This document shows positions 22,101 through 34,287 of a stretch of 64,000 bases of DNA, piece by piece. The notes below the pieces were generated by a model, which saw only the letters and a list, made by a program, of their open reading frames with translations, made no database searches and was not told the origin of the DNA. The translations under genes were made by a program, and so were the position numbers. The stretch covers positions 1,550,001 through 1,614,000 of the forward strand of contig JAXQJY010000029.1 in the NCBI GenBank assembly GCA_037042185.1. Reading direction: 5' to 3'. Source of the DNA: Sordariomycetes sp. S80-01Y. Lineage: Eukaryota; Ascomycota; Sordariomycetes. Each line of letters begins with the position of its first letter. The first letter of the stretch is position 1.

Positions 22101-25100
22101 AGCCGAGTTCAAGAGCAAAGGAGCGACCAAGGGAGATGTGACCGTAAGCGCCATCGTCGCTAAACTCGGACAGATATGTCTGAAGAAGCCCCTTGACGTC
22201 AAGTGGTGCTAAGTTGATCGCGGTGTTCACCCACACCTTGGCCTTCCGGTTGAGAATGTCGAGCGTCCACCGGCGGAAATCGTAGTCGTCGGATAGCTCC
22301 AACCTCACGTTGCCAAGTTCGGACTTGAAGATCGCTCGAGGAGTGTACAGGTCTGTCTCCGCCTCGAGACAGCTGGCCCACATCAAAGAGAGCAGCTCGA
22401 GAAGTGCGAATAGGGAAGCACGGCTGCAAAGAGATGACGGTATATCGCGGATGATGCGGTCAGCGCACGCAAAAGCGGCTTGCTGCACTCGCTCGATACG
22501 ATGACAACATATACAGAAGATCGTTGCAAGTTGCTTTGCCGCGTACTGAGCGGAGAACGCAGGGTCAGTGCCTCCAAGTGTCTTCTTGAGGTACTTCTCG
22601 ACCACCGCGGCGGCGATGCCCTCCATAGTACTGCTGACATCGCTCTTGCGCATTACAGGTTCGAGGAAATACGACAGAACCTTGGTGCAATCGCCAACGT
22701 CCGCACGCAGACTCTCCACCAAGTAGGCTGCTTGCAAGAAGATCAACTTCCTGTAGCTCAGACCCCTAATGTCGCTAGCCTTGGATGGGATCAACTCGCT
22801 CAGTTGTTTCCGCTGAGCTGCCTCGCGTTCGCTACTGCTGCCACGTATCAGAACAGTGTTGAGCTCGATGTCACTCTCGACCTCTTCGCTTCTCTGCTCG
22901 GCCACCAGAGGAGGAGAGTGCACTGCGACAATCCGTAACTCGTTCAGGTGCTGTTTGCCGCGGTCTGTCGAGGCAGTGAAGCCGTGCAATACGATGTTAA
23001 ACCATGCATCTCGAAGCATCTGGGCTATCTCCTCGTTTTCAATCGGCTGAGCCGCGAAATCGTTACGAGACATGAATACAGCCATAGGATGTAACAGCTC
23101 GGCAATCTCCCTTGCTGCTTGCTGCACGTCCGCTTCTTTGGTGTGTGCTGTAGATGGGGCATCGCCGAACGAGATTATTGTCTCAAGAAGATGCTCCCAG
23201 TAGATATCAAATAGCGACGAGTCACGACTGACATTGGCTGAAATATAAGTTCGAGCCTTTTTCACAGCCCTAAGAAGGTACTCCTTGTTCTCTAGCAGCC
23301 CCTCGTGGCATGTTCGAGTGTACCATTTGAGAAGGGATCGGAACTCCAGCTGGCCTCCGTTTAGTGAGAGCGCCGCGGCACCAGCTATGATCTGTGCGTC
23401 GGCGGCCGCGTCTACCTTGCCGTACTTCTGGATCAGCATTGACTGCGCCAAGGCAGTAATCTTCTCATCATTACGAGCTTCTGCAATGGTACACACCGCT
23501 CGCACCACATTCTCATAAACGATAGCATTCTCGTCGTCTCCTGAGATCTTCAGCGAGATGGCGCTACCCATAGAATGTCGGTTGGCGTAGATAGGTGGCA
23601 GCCCATCCACATTGGCATTGCCATTCCCCAGGCCAGTCTCAGCCTCCGGGCTCAGCACATTCCCCAGAGAATAGAGAGTGCTGATGACAGCATCCTTTGA
23701 CAGGGTATTAAGAACATGTGCCAGGCACTTTGAGGCAACAGTGACGGTGTCTCCGGAAGGCACGTTCTGCACGAGAAATCGTGGAAGAAGTCGGCAGACG
23801 GTAGAAGAGAATGAGGGTGAAATGTGGCAAATTAGTGCGAGAGCCTTCATGACCGTGGCTGCCAAAGTTTCATCGGCCATCTGAAAAGGATCCTCGAGCG
23901 TCTCTTGGAGCCATGCTAGAAGAGTATCGACATCCGCAACCTCCTCGTTCAGGAGTGAGCAGTTCAGGTAGGATATGATGCCAGCGGACTTGGAAGCGTA
24001 GGCAAGCCTCTGTTCCGATGGAGTGCCCATCCGCACGAAGTCAGCGCCAGACTCCACGTTGTTCATCTGCTTGACCGTCAATGCGGCGAAAAGCTCCACG
24101 GAATGCATGTCTGCATCGGTGATCTTTTGCATTTCAAGTGGTAGTTGAGGTCCTCGCATCATCAGCAAGTCCAAGACATGCATATGTCGGAGCTCCTGGG
24201 CGTCAGCCACCATGAGGGACGTCGTAGATACAACAAGCCACATGAAGCTCCTCCTCAAGAGCATCGCTCCCAAGGGACGGTCCAGATGAGACGATTGGCG
24301 AATCAGCCGTTTCCAGTCCTTGACTTCACGATCTTGGCTGGGAGAGTTCTTGATGGTGGACAGGGCAGTCTCAATAGCAACCAAGAACGGCTCGGAAAGC
24401 AAGTCCCTGACTTTCTGAATAAGCGCCAGTCGTCCGCCCGACTTCCAGAAATCCGCCTGCGCACAAGCTGCATCTAAGAATCCCAACAAAGCCACCGCAA
24501 CAGTTAGGGTTCGTGTTGCATCGCCCATGTGAAGGGTATCGGGGCTCCCTGCCGGATTGCCAATAACCGCATCGGCAGCCCTCGTGCAGGTATTAAGGAA
24601 CGACCATATGCTATCCGATATCGACTCCTGCAATTCCGCATAGTTGAGGCCTAGGGAGAGCTGTGCGCCGGTGACATGGAAGGTCAGGGATTCGGTGGGA
24701 GAAGGTTCGATCTTGCGGAAGAACGGCGAAGGTATGAATGACTGGGCCGGGGCCTCAAGTATGTACGGTGTGAGTTGATAAGATAGTCTCTGGGCACTCT
24801 GGCTAGATTGGATATTCGGTGCGGTCTTGCACAAGGCCAGAAGAACCTCGAATTCGCGGATCGACTGTCACTTGTTAGCCGAAGTGCCTCGGTACCTCGC
24901 TCCCAAGCGATCAGATCAGCCATACCATTGGTACCTTGCCCAAGGAAGTCGCAGACTTCCCAGAATGGGAGTAGTCTTTCGACTTGCCTCCAACGTGGCA
25001 TGCGCGACATAGTCTATCCAGATCCGATCTATCTGTTGACGACGAGGTTGTTGCGGAGAGAGAAGCGATCTTCTGGAGCGCCTGAGCGCGGATGTCGCGC

Positions 25101-25105
25101 GCCAT
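19195..25105 (-). CDS. STT4: Phosphatidylinositol 4-kinase STT4 (type III alpha)
   Basis: Makes PI4P at the plasma membrane. Exons 24926-25105, 20743-24864 and 19195-20694 are joined by introns of 61 nt (GTATGG..GACAG, branch CTAAC) and 48 nt (GTAAGC..TTTACAG, branch CTAAC), both phase 0, giving 1933 aa, close to yeast Stt4. The ATG at 25105 gives MARDIRAQALQK. The long N-terminal alpha-solenoid is followed by the helical PIK domain and the C-terminal kinase: ATP-binding region FKVGDDVRQD, catalytic loop DRHNGN near 1788, activation segment IDFGF near 1804, and C-terminal end TNGIPY. A second in-phase donor (GTACCA) lies nine bases upstream of the chosen first donor and would drop three residues. 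Convergent with the CDF gene and head-to-head with the proteasome subunit. Confidence 0.96.
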
Positions 25106-25462
25106 GACGGTAACGAAAGAGCCGCAGGTTCGTGAACAGGGGAGGGACTAGACACAATTGACTCGGGCTGGGTCTGCCACAGAAGCGGCTGCTCCGCGAA
25201 TGTGAAATCCGTTAGTTAATTAGGGGTTCGACAACAATTCGTGATGACGATTGTTCAGGAGAGGGACCCTTGTCACAATAGCTTAGTCATCCGGAGCTAC
25301 CCCAGCCCAAGGCTGCAAGCTTGACGCGCGAGCCTCACCACCTCATCCCACCTCAAGCTCCAACGGTGACGGCACTCGACTTCCCACTCAAGCCCCCAAC
25401 CTTCCAGGACAGCGCATCGTACCCGAAACACTGAGACCCTGAAATTCTGAACGAGCGTCAAA
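25106..25462. promoter_or_regulatory. Shared divergent promoter, STT4 / proteasome beta-6
   Basis: Only 357 bp separate the two divergent starts, so both promoters and 5' leaders are packed here. I could not assign specific factor sites with confidence. The right half (25310-25460) is CA/CT-rich like a fungal 5' leader. Confidence 0.6.
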
Positions 25463-26307
25463 ATGGCTGCGATGTTCAGTCAAAACCCGCTCATGGACGG
25501 GCCGAACTACTCCTACTCCGATGTCCCCAAGACGAACAATGGCGAGCCCCGCCAGCGCGGCTTCAACCCGTATGTTGGGCACCACCAACTCGGAAATCAC
25601 AATTCTGATTGATATCTAGGTACTCGGACAATGGTGGCTCTACGCTTGCTATCTCGGGAGCCGACTTCACCATCATGGCCGGCGACACCCGACACACCAG
25701 CGGTTACAGCATCAACTCTCGCATGGCTCCAAAGGTTTTCCGCATCGGCGGCACTACGTCCGATCAGTCAGATGCCACCCTTGTTCTCTCAGTCTGTGGC
25801 TTTGCCGCCGACGGCAACGCCCTCCGCGACCAGCTTGACACTGTCTGCAAGATTTACCGTTACCGCCACAACAAACCTATGAGCGTCAACGCCTGCGCCA
25901 AGCGCCTATCGACGATCCTCTACAACAAGCGTTTCTTCCCGTACTATACCCATGCTATGCTTGGAGGTCTAGACGAGGAGGGCAAGGGTGCGGTCTATTC
26001 ATACGACCCGGTTGGCAGTTACGAGAGGGAGCAGTGCCGAGCAGGCGGTGCCGCCGGCAGCTTGATCATGCCTTTCTTGGACAACCACGTCAACTTCAAG
26101 AACCAGTACATTCCTGGCAGTGGTACTGGCCACGAGTTGAAGGAGAGGGAGCGGAAGCCCTTGACTCGGCCACAGGTCGAGACCTTGGTCAAGGATGCTT
26201 TCGATGGTGCTGTTGAGCGTCACATTGAGGTTGGCGACAGCCTGCAGATGTTGATCATAACGAAGGACGGGATTGAGGAGATGATGCTGCCCTTGAAGAA
26301 GGATTAG
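25463..26307 (+). CDS. PRE7: 20S proteasome subunit beta-6
   Basis: Exons 25463-25569 and 25620-26307 are joined by a 50-nt intron (GTATGT..TCTAG), giving 264 aa. The first exon encodes MAAMFSQNPLMDGPNY and the N-terminal extension. The second opens with YSDNGG and continues into the beta-subunit fold (GADFTIMAGDTR, SINSR, the GGLDEEGKGAVYSYDP strand pair). The segment around GGSTLAISG aligns with the region where active subunits place Thr1, but the non-catalytic beta-6 set (yeast Pre7, human PSMB1) lacks the full active site, and this protein matches that set. It acts in the outer face of a beta ring in the 26S proteasome. Confidence 0.95.
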
Positions 26308-29300
26308 GACCAGGGTATGGAGACAGCCAACCTGGGATAGGCGGCTCAGACTAGTAGTATCTTACCAATGAATGCTTCACGCCAACGACTACACGATGAC
26401 CCATTCCCACGACATCGATCGATACTGAGAAGTGCCTTCCCAACTACTAGCAGTGGCCCATTCATGTGTTTCTGGCTAAAGTCGTTTCCCCACATGATGA
26501 CAACGGTTGATTACTTGCTGCAATGTCACGCGTCCTACCATGTATTATAGTAGGTGGTATGTGCAGTCCCCTGATTTGGATTCCAATATGTGTAACGGAG
26601 GGTCTGAACTGGGATGTACTTGGCCAGATTCCCGATTTCTCGCCATCAAGCTACCCACTGGTGCAGGTACACACACCGTCCTGCCAAGATACGACTTGCG
26701 TTCTGAACGATCTGCACAGCAGGCAAGAATAGTCTACTATGTATCCCAAGAGCGGCTAGGATCGTAGATAGGGATACACATAAAGCTATGAGATCTTTAC
26801 TGCCGATGATACGGTTTATGCACTTGCTTCTTCCAGCCTGAGCCGGATAAATCCAGCACAATTGTGAACAGAAAACACCGTATGCCTCACACCGCGTCGG
26901 CAACTTTGCTAATTAGATGAGACTGGTGGATGGTCTCAATCTATCGAATGGTGAGACGACATTTGGTTAGCATTTGGGAAATCCGTTTAGCAAGAGGAGT
27001 GAGAACAACACGCTACAGCTGGGGTAATGCAGGCCAGCAGTCTACATAAGTCACAAAATGCTATCATCGAATAGTGTGACGATTCCGATTATTGTAACAA
27101 TGGGAATGGGGGAGACCCTGAGCAGCCTCATCGCAAACCCTCGGATGGTGGCGTGGCGAGTTCGGCTAGAGCTATCCGCTTTCCTACATCAACACCTGTT
27201 TTTACCTCCCAAGCCTCCCAATTCAAGTGAGACTAATATAACCTGCCGCCCAGCAAACGCCATGGCGCACTAAGGCAAGCTCGCGCCCCCTTTGGAGCTT
27301 GAACATCTGCCGGTGCCCGTGAGCCGGACGACGAAGCCTCGCTATTGGTAAAAGACTTGAAGCCCAGGCCCTCCTCGTGTGCGGTAGCGTTGGGGAAGCT
27401 GTTCAAGTGGCAAATTCCTGAAAACGATGCCGAACACCACAAGCTTAAGCTAGTGCTAGCTCCAGGGACCAGGTCGCCGAACTCCAAACGATACTGAATA
27501 ATTGGCGTGGCCCGTTAGTCTGACACGAGTGTCGAGTCAACCCAGCCAAAGGGTTTGTTCGGGACCCTCACGAGACCTTGCATCCTGTGGCTTGGTTGGT
27601 TCGTCAAACCCGCCTACAGAGTGGCAAGTTGGGCACCATACGCCAATACGGACGGCAATTGCTAATCACGGTCATCGCACATGCAAATTTGGAAAAGACC
27701 ATCGCATCCCTTTTCTCGGCCTTAAGCGAGAGCTCTCGTGGGTCGTCTACGAGCTCCAAGCCTCCGCAAACTTGTCTCGCCACTGCGGGCTCTACGGGTC
27801 ACTAAGCATGCCCGTAAGGCTTCTCTGGAGGTTGTTCGGTGCCGGCCGAAGGGCCATGTGAAGCATGACAAATTTAGAAGGGGCAAAAAGGGCGCGCAAT
27901 GCCTTGCAGATGTATCTGTACGGTACCCTCGGTAATGGGGACAAGGGGATGTTGTTGAGGTAGTGGAGGATGAGGCGTGATGTGTCGTTGGAGATGGGAA
28001 CCAAAAGGGGAAAGGATTTGTGTGAGGCGTGTGCCAGTAGTGGATCATCTGTGCTTTGTGGCTGTTGATTGGAGAAGAGCCGCCCAACAGGCTGCCTAGA
28101 GGATGGCTGACCGTGGCTGCAAAGGAGGGCAACAGCCGGGGCTAGAGCTACCCTGGAATCATGGCGTTGCGACTTCTTGGGGTCTTTTTGGCCCGGCTTA
28201 CGAGCCAAGTTTCTAGGAGCGGTGGCTTCAATAGTTGATAAGAATTTTTCTTTCCCCTCCTGGTCCTCCTAGAAATATATTGTAACTCACAACAGCATCC
28301 GAAGTATGCCGGATTGCAAATTTGGTGCCCGGCAGCGTTGCTGCCCGAAACCCTTCGCTTTTAACACCACAAAAGGTGAGCAAAAGATTATTTGCCACCG
28401 AAAGGAAAGTACGAGAAGAAGAAGAAGAAGAAGAAGAAGAAGAAAAGAGAGGAAAGAAGAAAGCAGCTGACAGGGAAGAAAATCATTAGCTCTACTATCC
28501 CACAAGATATCGCTGTAGCTCCGAGTGGCGTCAAAATGTCAAGCCACATGGGGCTTTCTTGGGTGTTGCCGACATTTCTCCTTCATCATCAGTCTGGCCT
28601 GTCACGGTAATCCTGGCAGTGGGACGGATTCACAAGGCCTTCACCACTCAGATCACCTGCAGCTCAATAGCTCAAGCCCGGAGCGTAAGGTCCTTTCGGA
28701 AGGACTCAATCACCGTCGCGACCCCGTCGTTCTCATCAATAGCGCGACGTCATGCCTGCGCCTTAAACCAGTGAAACCACAGCTGGGATCCACATAAGCC
28801 CGGTACCTCACAAGGGTCCACGCTAAGGGTTGGCCCAGTGCTCAAAGCAAACTTTATCTCCTTCGGTACCGTCCGTGGGGCACTGCGCTGCGTTACCCAA
28901 TATTATTTAGTCCGTCGGCTCACCGGTTGTAGAGAAAGGATGATGCTTGACCCGGTGCCGATTTGGGGTTAAAGCGCGATCTTCCGCCACGGTTGGAGGG
29001 GATGATATCATTGCCGTGCTTTTCCCTACGGTCAACGCCTCTTCCCTGGACCGGGCCGGTGCGGGTAGAAAGAAAGACAGGACATACCAAGGACAGATTG
29101 GACTGCTAATGTTTCACTGAGGTAGATGGGCGCGTACACCGAGAAGCCTGCTAGCTGTTTGGGAACTAGGGGCGGGAGTCTGGGCGACCAGAATTCGGGG
29201 AAGTGGCAAATATCAAGCAGGTGACTCTGGCCTGAGAAGCTGAGAGGCTGGAGGCACTGTAGGTTCGACTCCGTCCGTGGCTCTAACGCCTTCGCTCGGA

Positions 29301-32242
29301 GTCCCTGAGTCCCTACCTGGAATTCGGGAGTGCTCGTACCAGGCCTTGCAGACACGGCGAGTAGTCGTAGTTCCTACCCCTGGGGGCTTGTGGGGCACCG
29401 GCGCACCAGGCCACAGTAAAAGTATGTCATAGGTAGATCATTTGAAAGCCGCGCGAGACTGGCGAGCAAAGCGCTGCCTCCGTCATTCGTTTATTTTCTT
29501 CCGATTTGATGCATATCAAGGCGTCGTTCGCCGCATGTGAGGGTAGAAGCACCTGGGCGCTTCTCTTCTTGCGCCTTGCATGTGAACGACTTGACGCTGT
29601 CAGTGCCAATAATAGCGATGACGACATGTGTGCCGATGACGTAGTGTGGGTAGGTCGAATGATTGTTGATGGTCGATTTTCGATCGGTGAATGGAAATCC
29701 TCGATTCACTCAGAAATCGAACTTTTTCGGCCTGGGAGCCCAAAGTGTCGATCACCCCCACCACCACATGTGCCACAACGTCACCAGGCGGCGTCTAAGT
29801 TGACGGAGCCACAGCCAGAGCCACAGCCGGAGCCGCAGATGGCTCGGAATCGTTGCAATTGAATTTCAGGAGGCAATGAGACCACTGTGGCTTGCTTGGG
29901 GTCTACATAGTGGCGACTCCAGGTCTCCAGCGGACAAGCCCAGCAATTTTGGCCACTGTCCGGGGATTTGGTGGGCTCCCTCACGGACGCGGGACGCCCT
30001 TGAGATGAGGACAAGGCCTACCAATTGACGGCCAAGAGGCAACCCAATTGTTCAATTCAATGCCATGGACGTTACGAGCAGCGCAACTTTTACTCAGCGG
30101 TACCTATGCCGCCCTTCGCAGGTTACGCGGAGATGGACGGGAGCCTCCACATGTTCTCTGCTGGAGACGTTCGCACCATGAGACAGGTATTATTTGAGGT
30201 GGAACACTGAGTCGTCCTGCTTCGCACAGGTACGGAAGGAAGGTACCCAGTACTACTATAGCAGTACTAAGTAGTAGTCGTAGTAGTTAGAGCACCTCAG
30301 GTCTTCTGCCTGCTCGTAGTCGTCTTCGCATCATGCCACCAAACCCCGCCCATGCCTTGTCATACAGTGCAGGGAGGGTGACCTGCTGGTGGAAGCGAGT
30401 TGCGCGCAGGTTCCAAGCCCCATCCCGGACCCGACCAAGGGGACTTGTGGCGTTCCGTCCTCCAAAATCGTCAGGCACACTCCCCTCCCTCTCCCCTGTG
30501 AGGACCCTGAAAGCTGGAGTCTTTTAGCGTCAGGATGAGTGGCGAAACCCGACGTTTGACACCCGGCAGGCCATCCCGTCGTCAGCCCGCTTGCTCCGTC
30601 CACTCTGCTCCCTCCACCCGCTCCACACTTGGATCCCTGGCTTCCGCCGTCGGGGTGCCATTGTGGATATGCGCTTCCACAATCTCGACTTCTCACATCC
30701 CAAACTCCAAGTCACCTACAGTACGTACATCATGTACCCATCCTTTATGTACACACCTTGGATGTTTGCCGGTTTGGCGCCCACGCCCGCAGTGCCTTCT
30801 TCCGAGGTTGGCAGTCAGGCAGTGCTCTGTCAGCGAACCTGACCGCACGCCTTGCCGTCGATTCTGCACATCAGCCTCCACTGCCGTCGTGTTAGCTCAC
30901 GCCTCGGACCCCTTGGCGAGCAGGCACGCATTGTGAATGATCGAGTCCGGAAACTTGTGGGACTTCTACGTCGGCACCCAGCAATTGGCCACTCATGATG
31001 GCTGTGAAGACCCTTTGGCAGCCCTGCGGACGTCGGAGGGGGGGACCCTTGGCTTAGCTACCTCAGCATTGGCCCAGTGGGCTATTGTTCAGAACTCGTG
31101 GAGCCAGGATGGTATTTGCCTCCCCAAAACCGTCCTGCCATGAGTGATCGAGTCTTTCGAGTTCTCACCCTCCTCCACCTTGGCTGCCAAGCAGGACCGG
31201 ACGTCGTCATATCTGTCTTTCACGACGAGTTTCTCACGCCTCTTAGCTGGCGCATCTTTCTTTGCGCACCTCAAGCAAACTGCTGTAAGGATCTCGACCA
31301 TCTATGACACACTTGTGCCGCTGTGGTACCCTCCCAAGTATTGGTGGTTCACCGCTTAGCGCCAGCACATCCCACCCAGGGGGCCAGGGGTCCTCTTTTG
31401 GATCGCAATCTTGCCAGGTATCAAGCATCAGAAATTCGATCTTCTGACGCACAGTCCCCGACCCTGCTTCGGCTAGGCCACACAGCCTTGAGCAGGGTAT
31501 ACGTCAACAAACGCCATTCGGCGATCTTTTCTCCATGACAAGGAATCTTCCGCCTTGTTACTCAACTAGGTTCCTTCCCTCTTCACCACAGGCTACGACA
31601 ACTGTCGCTACCCCATTGTCTACCACCAGCGAGTTTCGCAACACATCCTCCAACTGCTAAACCCTGCTCACATCGAAGCCACAAGGATCTCGGCCCTTTT
31701 GGAACACATTGCCAGGAGCCTCACGGTCTACTCAAACCTACAGAACCGTCTTCTTCATTTCTTTTGCTACGACAAGAATATATTCTGCTACGGAGTTCAT
31801 CTTACGCAAGACGAGTCCAAGCACGGCATCTTCCAATCTTGATTAATCGGATCCTATTCGCGGGTCTTTCAGGGCTTTAGGACCCGCTACCCAGCGCAAG
31901 TATCTGCCGTAGGTTACTTCGGTATTGTATACCTGAGCCACGGCGACCCATCGATTTCAACGGTCTTTTCGTGTCGGACTAAGCTGCCCACTTGTGGCGT
32001 TGCTAGGCAGTGGCAATATCTTGACTGGAGCTCGCTTCCTTTTTAAGCCTGCTCAGTAAGGTTACCGCCTTTGGGCAGGTTTCCCTTTGGAAACGTCTTC
32101 GACGAAGCTTGATCTTGCCCTCAAGCACAAGGTCAGTCGCCTTGGCTTCCCTTCTTGCACGTCGTTCGTGACGCTGACGGTCACGCAGACACCCAGCCTG
32201 CCGGCTCGGTAGGCTCAGCGGCCTTCTCAAGACTCGCTCATC
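26308..32242. other. 5.9-kb region with no supportable gene
   Basis: The largest empty block of the window, upstream of the YTH gene and downstream of PRE7. Many short ORFs occur on both strands (for example 27792-28208 -, 29506-29862 +, 30535-30936 +, 32003-32368 -), but they lack domains and several begin at non-ATG codons. It contains a GAA repeat (28413-28445), a CAGAGC/CAGCC-rich hexamer stretch near 29805-29845, a short TAGTACT-rich inverted patch at 30241-30290 and GGTACC motifs. The 31.5-32.2 kb part is CT-rich and leader-like and may belong to the YTH transcript. No transposase, reverse transcriptase, tRNA or rRNA signature was seen. Confidence 0.55.
28413..28445. repeat. GAA trinucleotide microsatellite
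   Basis: About ten uninterrupted GAA units in a purine-only run that continues imperfectly to about 28460. It is intergenic and likely polymorphic. Confidence 0.85.
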
Positions 32243-34287
32243 ATGGGGGACCTCACCACGTCTCCGGCGGCCGAGGTCGAGAATGCGCAAAAGCCCGCGC
32301 AGAATGGAGTCGCAGGACCACCGCCAACGACAAACCAGAGCGACTTGCCACCGACTGGCCCGGATCAACCCTCACAGGAAGCTTTTGTGACGCAACTAGA
32401 CGTGTCGAACGATCACCAGGCCTTACGACAGGGTGCTTACAACATGTCGCCAATGGCCAATGCGTTACCACAGGTTTCCTATCGCGGCGGGCAGTATCCT
32501 CATGGGGCTCAGCAAAGATTCAATCCCGCCGCCTCCCCGCCTATGATGCCCCAGGTAGCCCACATGCCGCAGTATGGTCCTTCACCTTCGATGCCAGTAC
32601 CTGGTCAAGGGTACTACGCGCAACACCCACACGCAAATCAATATTATGGAGGCGGTCAGATGTCTCCTACGCAATCTTCGAACACGATGCCTCCGAGGCC
32701 AAATATGGGATACTACTCAAACCAGATGATGATGGGTCACAACCAGTCCAATTTCTACTATCCATCAGGTACCCAATACGGAGCTCATGGACAGGGAATG
32801 CCATCAGCTGTTTTGCAAGGGCAGTTCATGCCCGGCAGCCCTACTAGTGCAAATGATCCTCGGGCGATGAATATGGCGGCCGACGCGGGACGGTTGCCAT
32901 TGCAGCAATCAAGGGGCATATTGAGTACGCATACCTACGAAGTAAGTGTCGACAACGGCTAACAAGAATTCAGATGGGAACGACTCAACTGCGAGTACAG
33001 TCCGTGGACCACCACGTAAGCCTCGACAGAGCGGTGAGATACCTCGATGTTATGTACCAATCTATGCTTGTGCTGACACGTTTCAGGTCATGCGATCTGG
33101 ATCGGGAACCTACCCCCTCAGACCGATTTAATGAGCCTAGTACATCATGTTTGCAAAGAAGCAACAGGCTTAGAGTCCCTCTTCCTGATATCTAAGAGCA
33201 ATTGTGCCTTTGCGAACTTCAAGGACGAGGCAACTTGCGTTGGAGCACAGCAGAAATTGCACGACTCAAAGTTTCAATCAGTACGTCTTGTCAGTCGACT
33301 CCGAAAGAGCGCTGTGGAAGGTGCGGGAGGAACGATAGCTCCGACAGGACCGGCCTCGAACGTTGCGGCAAACCCCAGCGCGACCCCCCAGGACGACAAT
33401 GCTGCGAATGCCACGACCTCAGAAACCGACAGCTCGACGTCTGCGACAGCGGCGACAGGGGAGACACCCCAGCCACGAGTAGCTGCCGTGGCTGATGGCG
33501 CCCAGCAAGATAGGTTCTTCATTTTGAAGAGCCTGACAGTTGAGGATCTTGAATTGAGCGTTCGCACGGGAATTTGGGCTACTCAATCGCACAATGAGGA
33601 AGCACTCAACCATGCATTCAAGGTTAGTCAGGTTGCGAAAGATTCGCGGTGCGCCAAAACTAACTCTCTTAGGTTTCTGAGAATGTTTATCTGGTGTTTT
33701 CAGCCAACAAGTCTGGAGAATACTTTGGATATGCCCGGATGACGTCTGAGATCGATAATGATCCGGAGTCTGCTATCCAATTTGCACCGAAAGTACAAGC
33801 TGCGACCGATATCGATCTCCCTAAGGCAATCCCAACTGATCCGACCGAATTCGCACCGAAAGGACGTATAATTGACGACTCGGCGAGGGGTACAATATTC
33901 TGGGAGGTGGATAGAGAAGATTCGGAAGCTGGATCAGGGGATGAAGAGGAGGAGAGCGAGGCCGCAAGCAGCAAAGATGCTGAAGGCGAGGAGGAGGGAG
34001 CAAAGACGTGGGGCAAGCCCTTCAAGCTCGAGTGGCTGTCTAACACGAGGCTTCCATTCTATCGAACTAGAGGATTGCGAAACCCGTGGAACTCTAACCG
34101 CGAAGTCAAGATCGCGAGAGATGGGACCGAGCTGGAGCCTGTTGTTGGCCGCAAACTCATTGGACTCTTCAACCGCTGGCAAAACCCACCACAATATGCT
34201 TCGCCCATGCGAGCAGCTCCAATGGGCATGATGCCCGGGTTCCCTCAACCTCCACCTCCACCTCAGATGCGCCCATTCGGACCCTGA
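32243..34287 (+). CDS. RRM and YTH domain protein, candidate N6-methyladenosine reader
   Basis: Exons 32243-32924, 32974-33033 (only 60 nt), 33087-33622 and 33673-34287 give 630 aa. Introns are 49 nt (GTACGC..TTCAG, branch GGCTAAC), 53 nt (GTGAGA..TTTCAG) and 50 nt (GTTAGT..CTTAG, branch CTAAC). The GTAAGT at 32942 is not used because it would leave the wrong frame and an intron of only 32 nt. Residues 1-235 are Met/Pro/Gln/Tyr-rich and disordered. An RRM begins at HAIWIGNLPP near 249, with SNCAFANF as RNP1. The YTH domain spans about 387-597: RFFILKSLTVEDLELS, GIWATQSHNE with the first cage Trp, VYLVFSANKSGEYFGYARM, then FKLEWLS, LPFYRTRGLRNPWN and REVKIARDGTELE. These last parts align well with YTHDC1-type domains. 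A roughly 33-residue acidic insertion (about 504-537) interrupts the domain. Likely nuclear RNA binding; m6A recognition is inferred from family. Confidence 0.92.

Noticed and set aside
27792-28208. 138-codon - ORF reading plausibly near LLVPISNDTSRLILHYL
   Set aside because: Begins at TTG rather than ATG, and no good upstream exon or homologous domain was found.
28413-28460. Purine-rich run as a possible CRISPR or array-like repeat
   Set aside because: A simple GAA microsatellite with no spacers.
29221-29285. GGTTCGACTCC, resembling the tRNA B box
   Set aside because: The flanking bases do not form the T-arm stem and no acceptor stem or A box is in register.
32155-32847. 230-codon + ORF overlapping the YTH start
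   Set aside because: Shadow frame of the YTH first exon. The frame at 32243 joins cleanly to the RRM and YTH domains.
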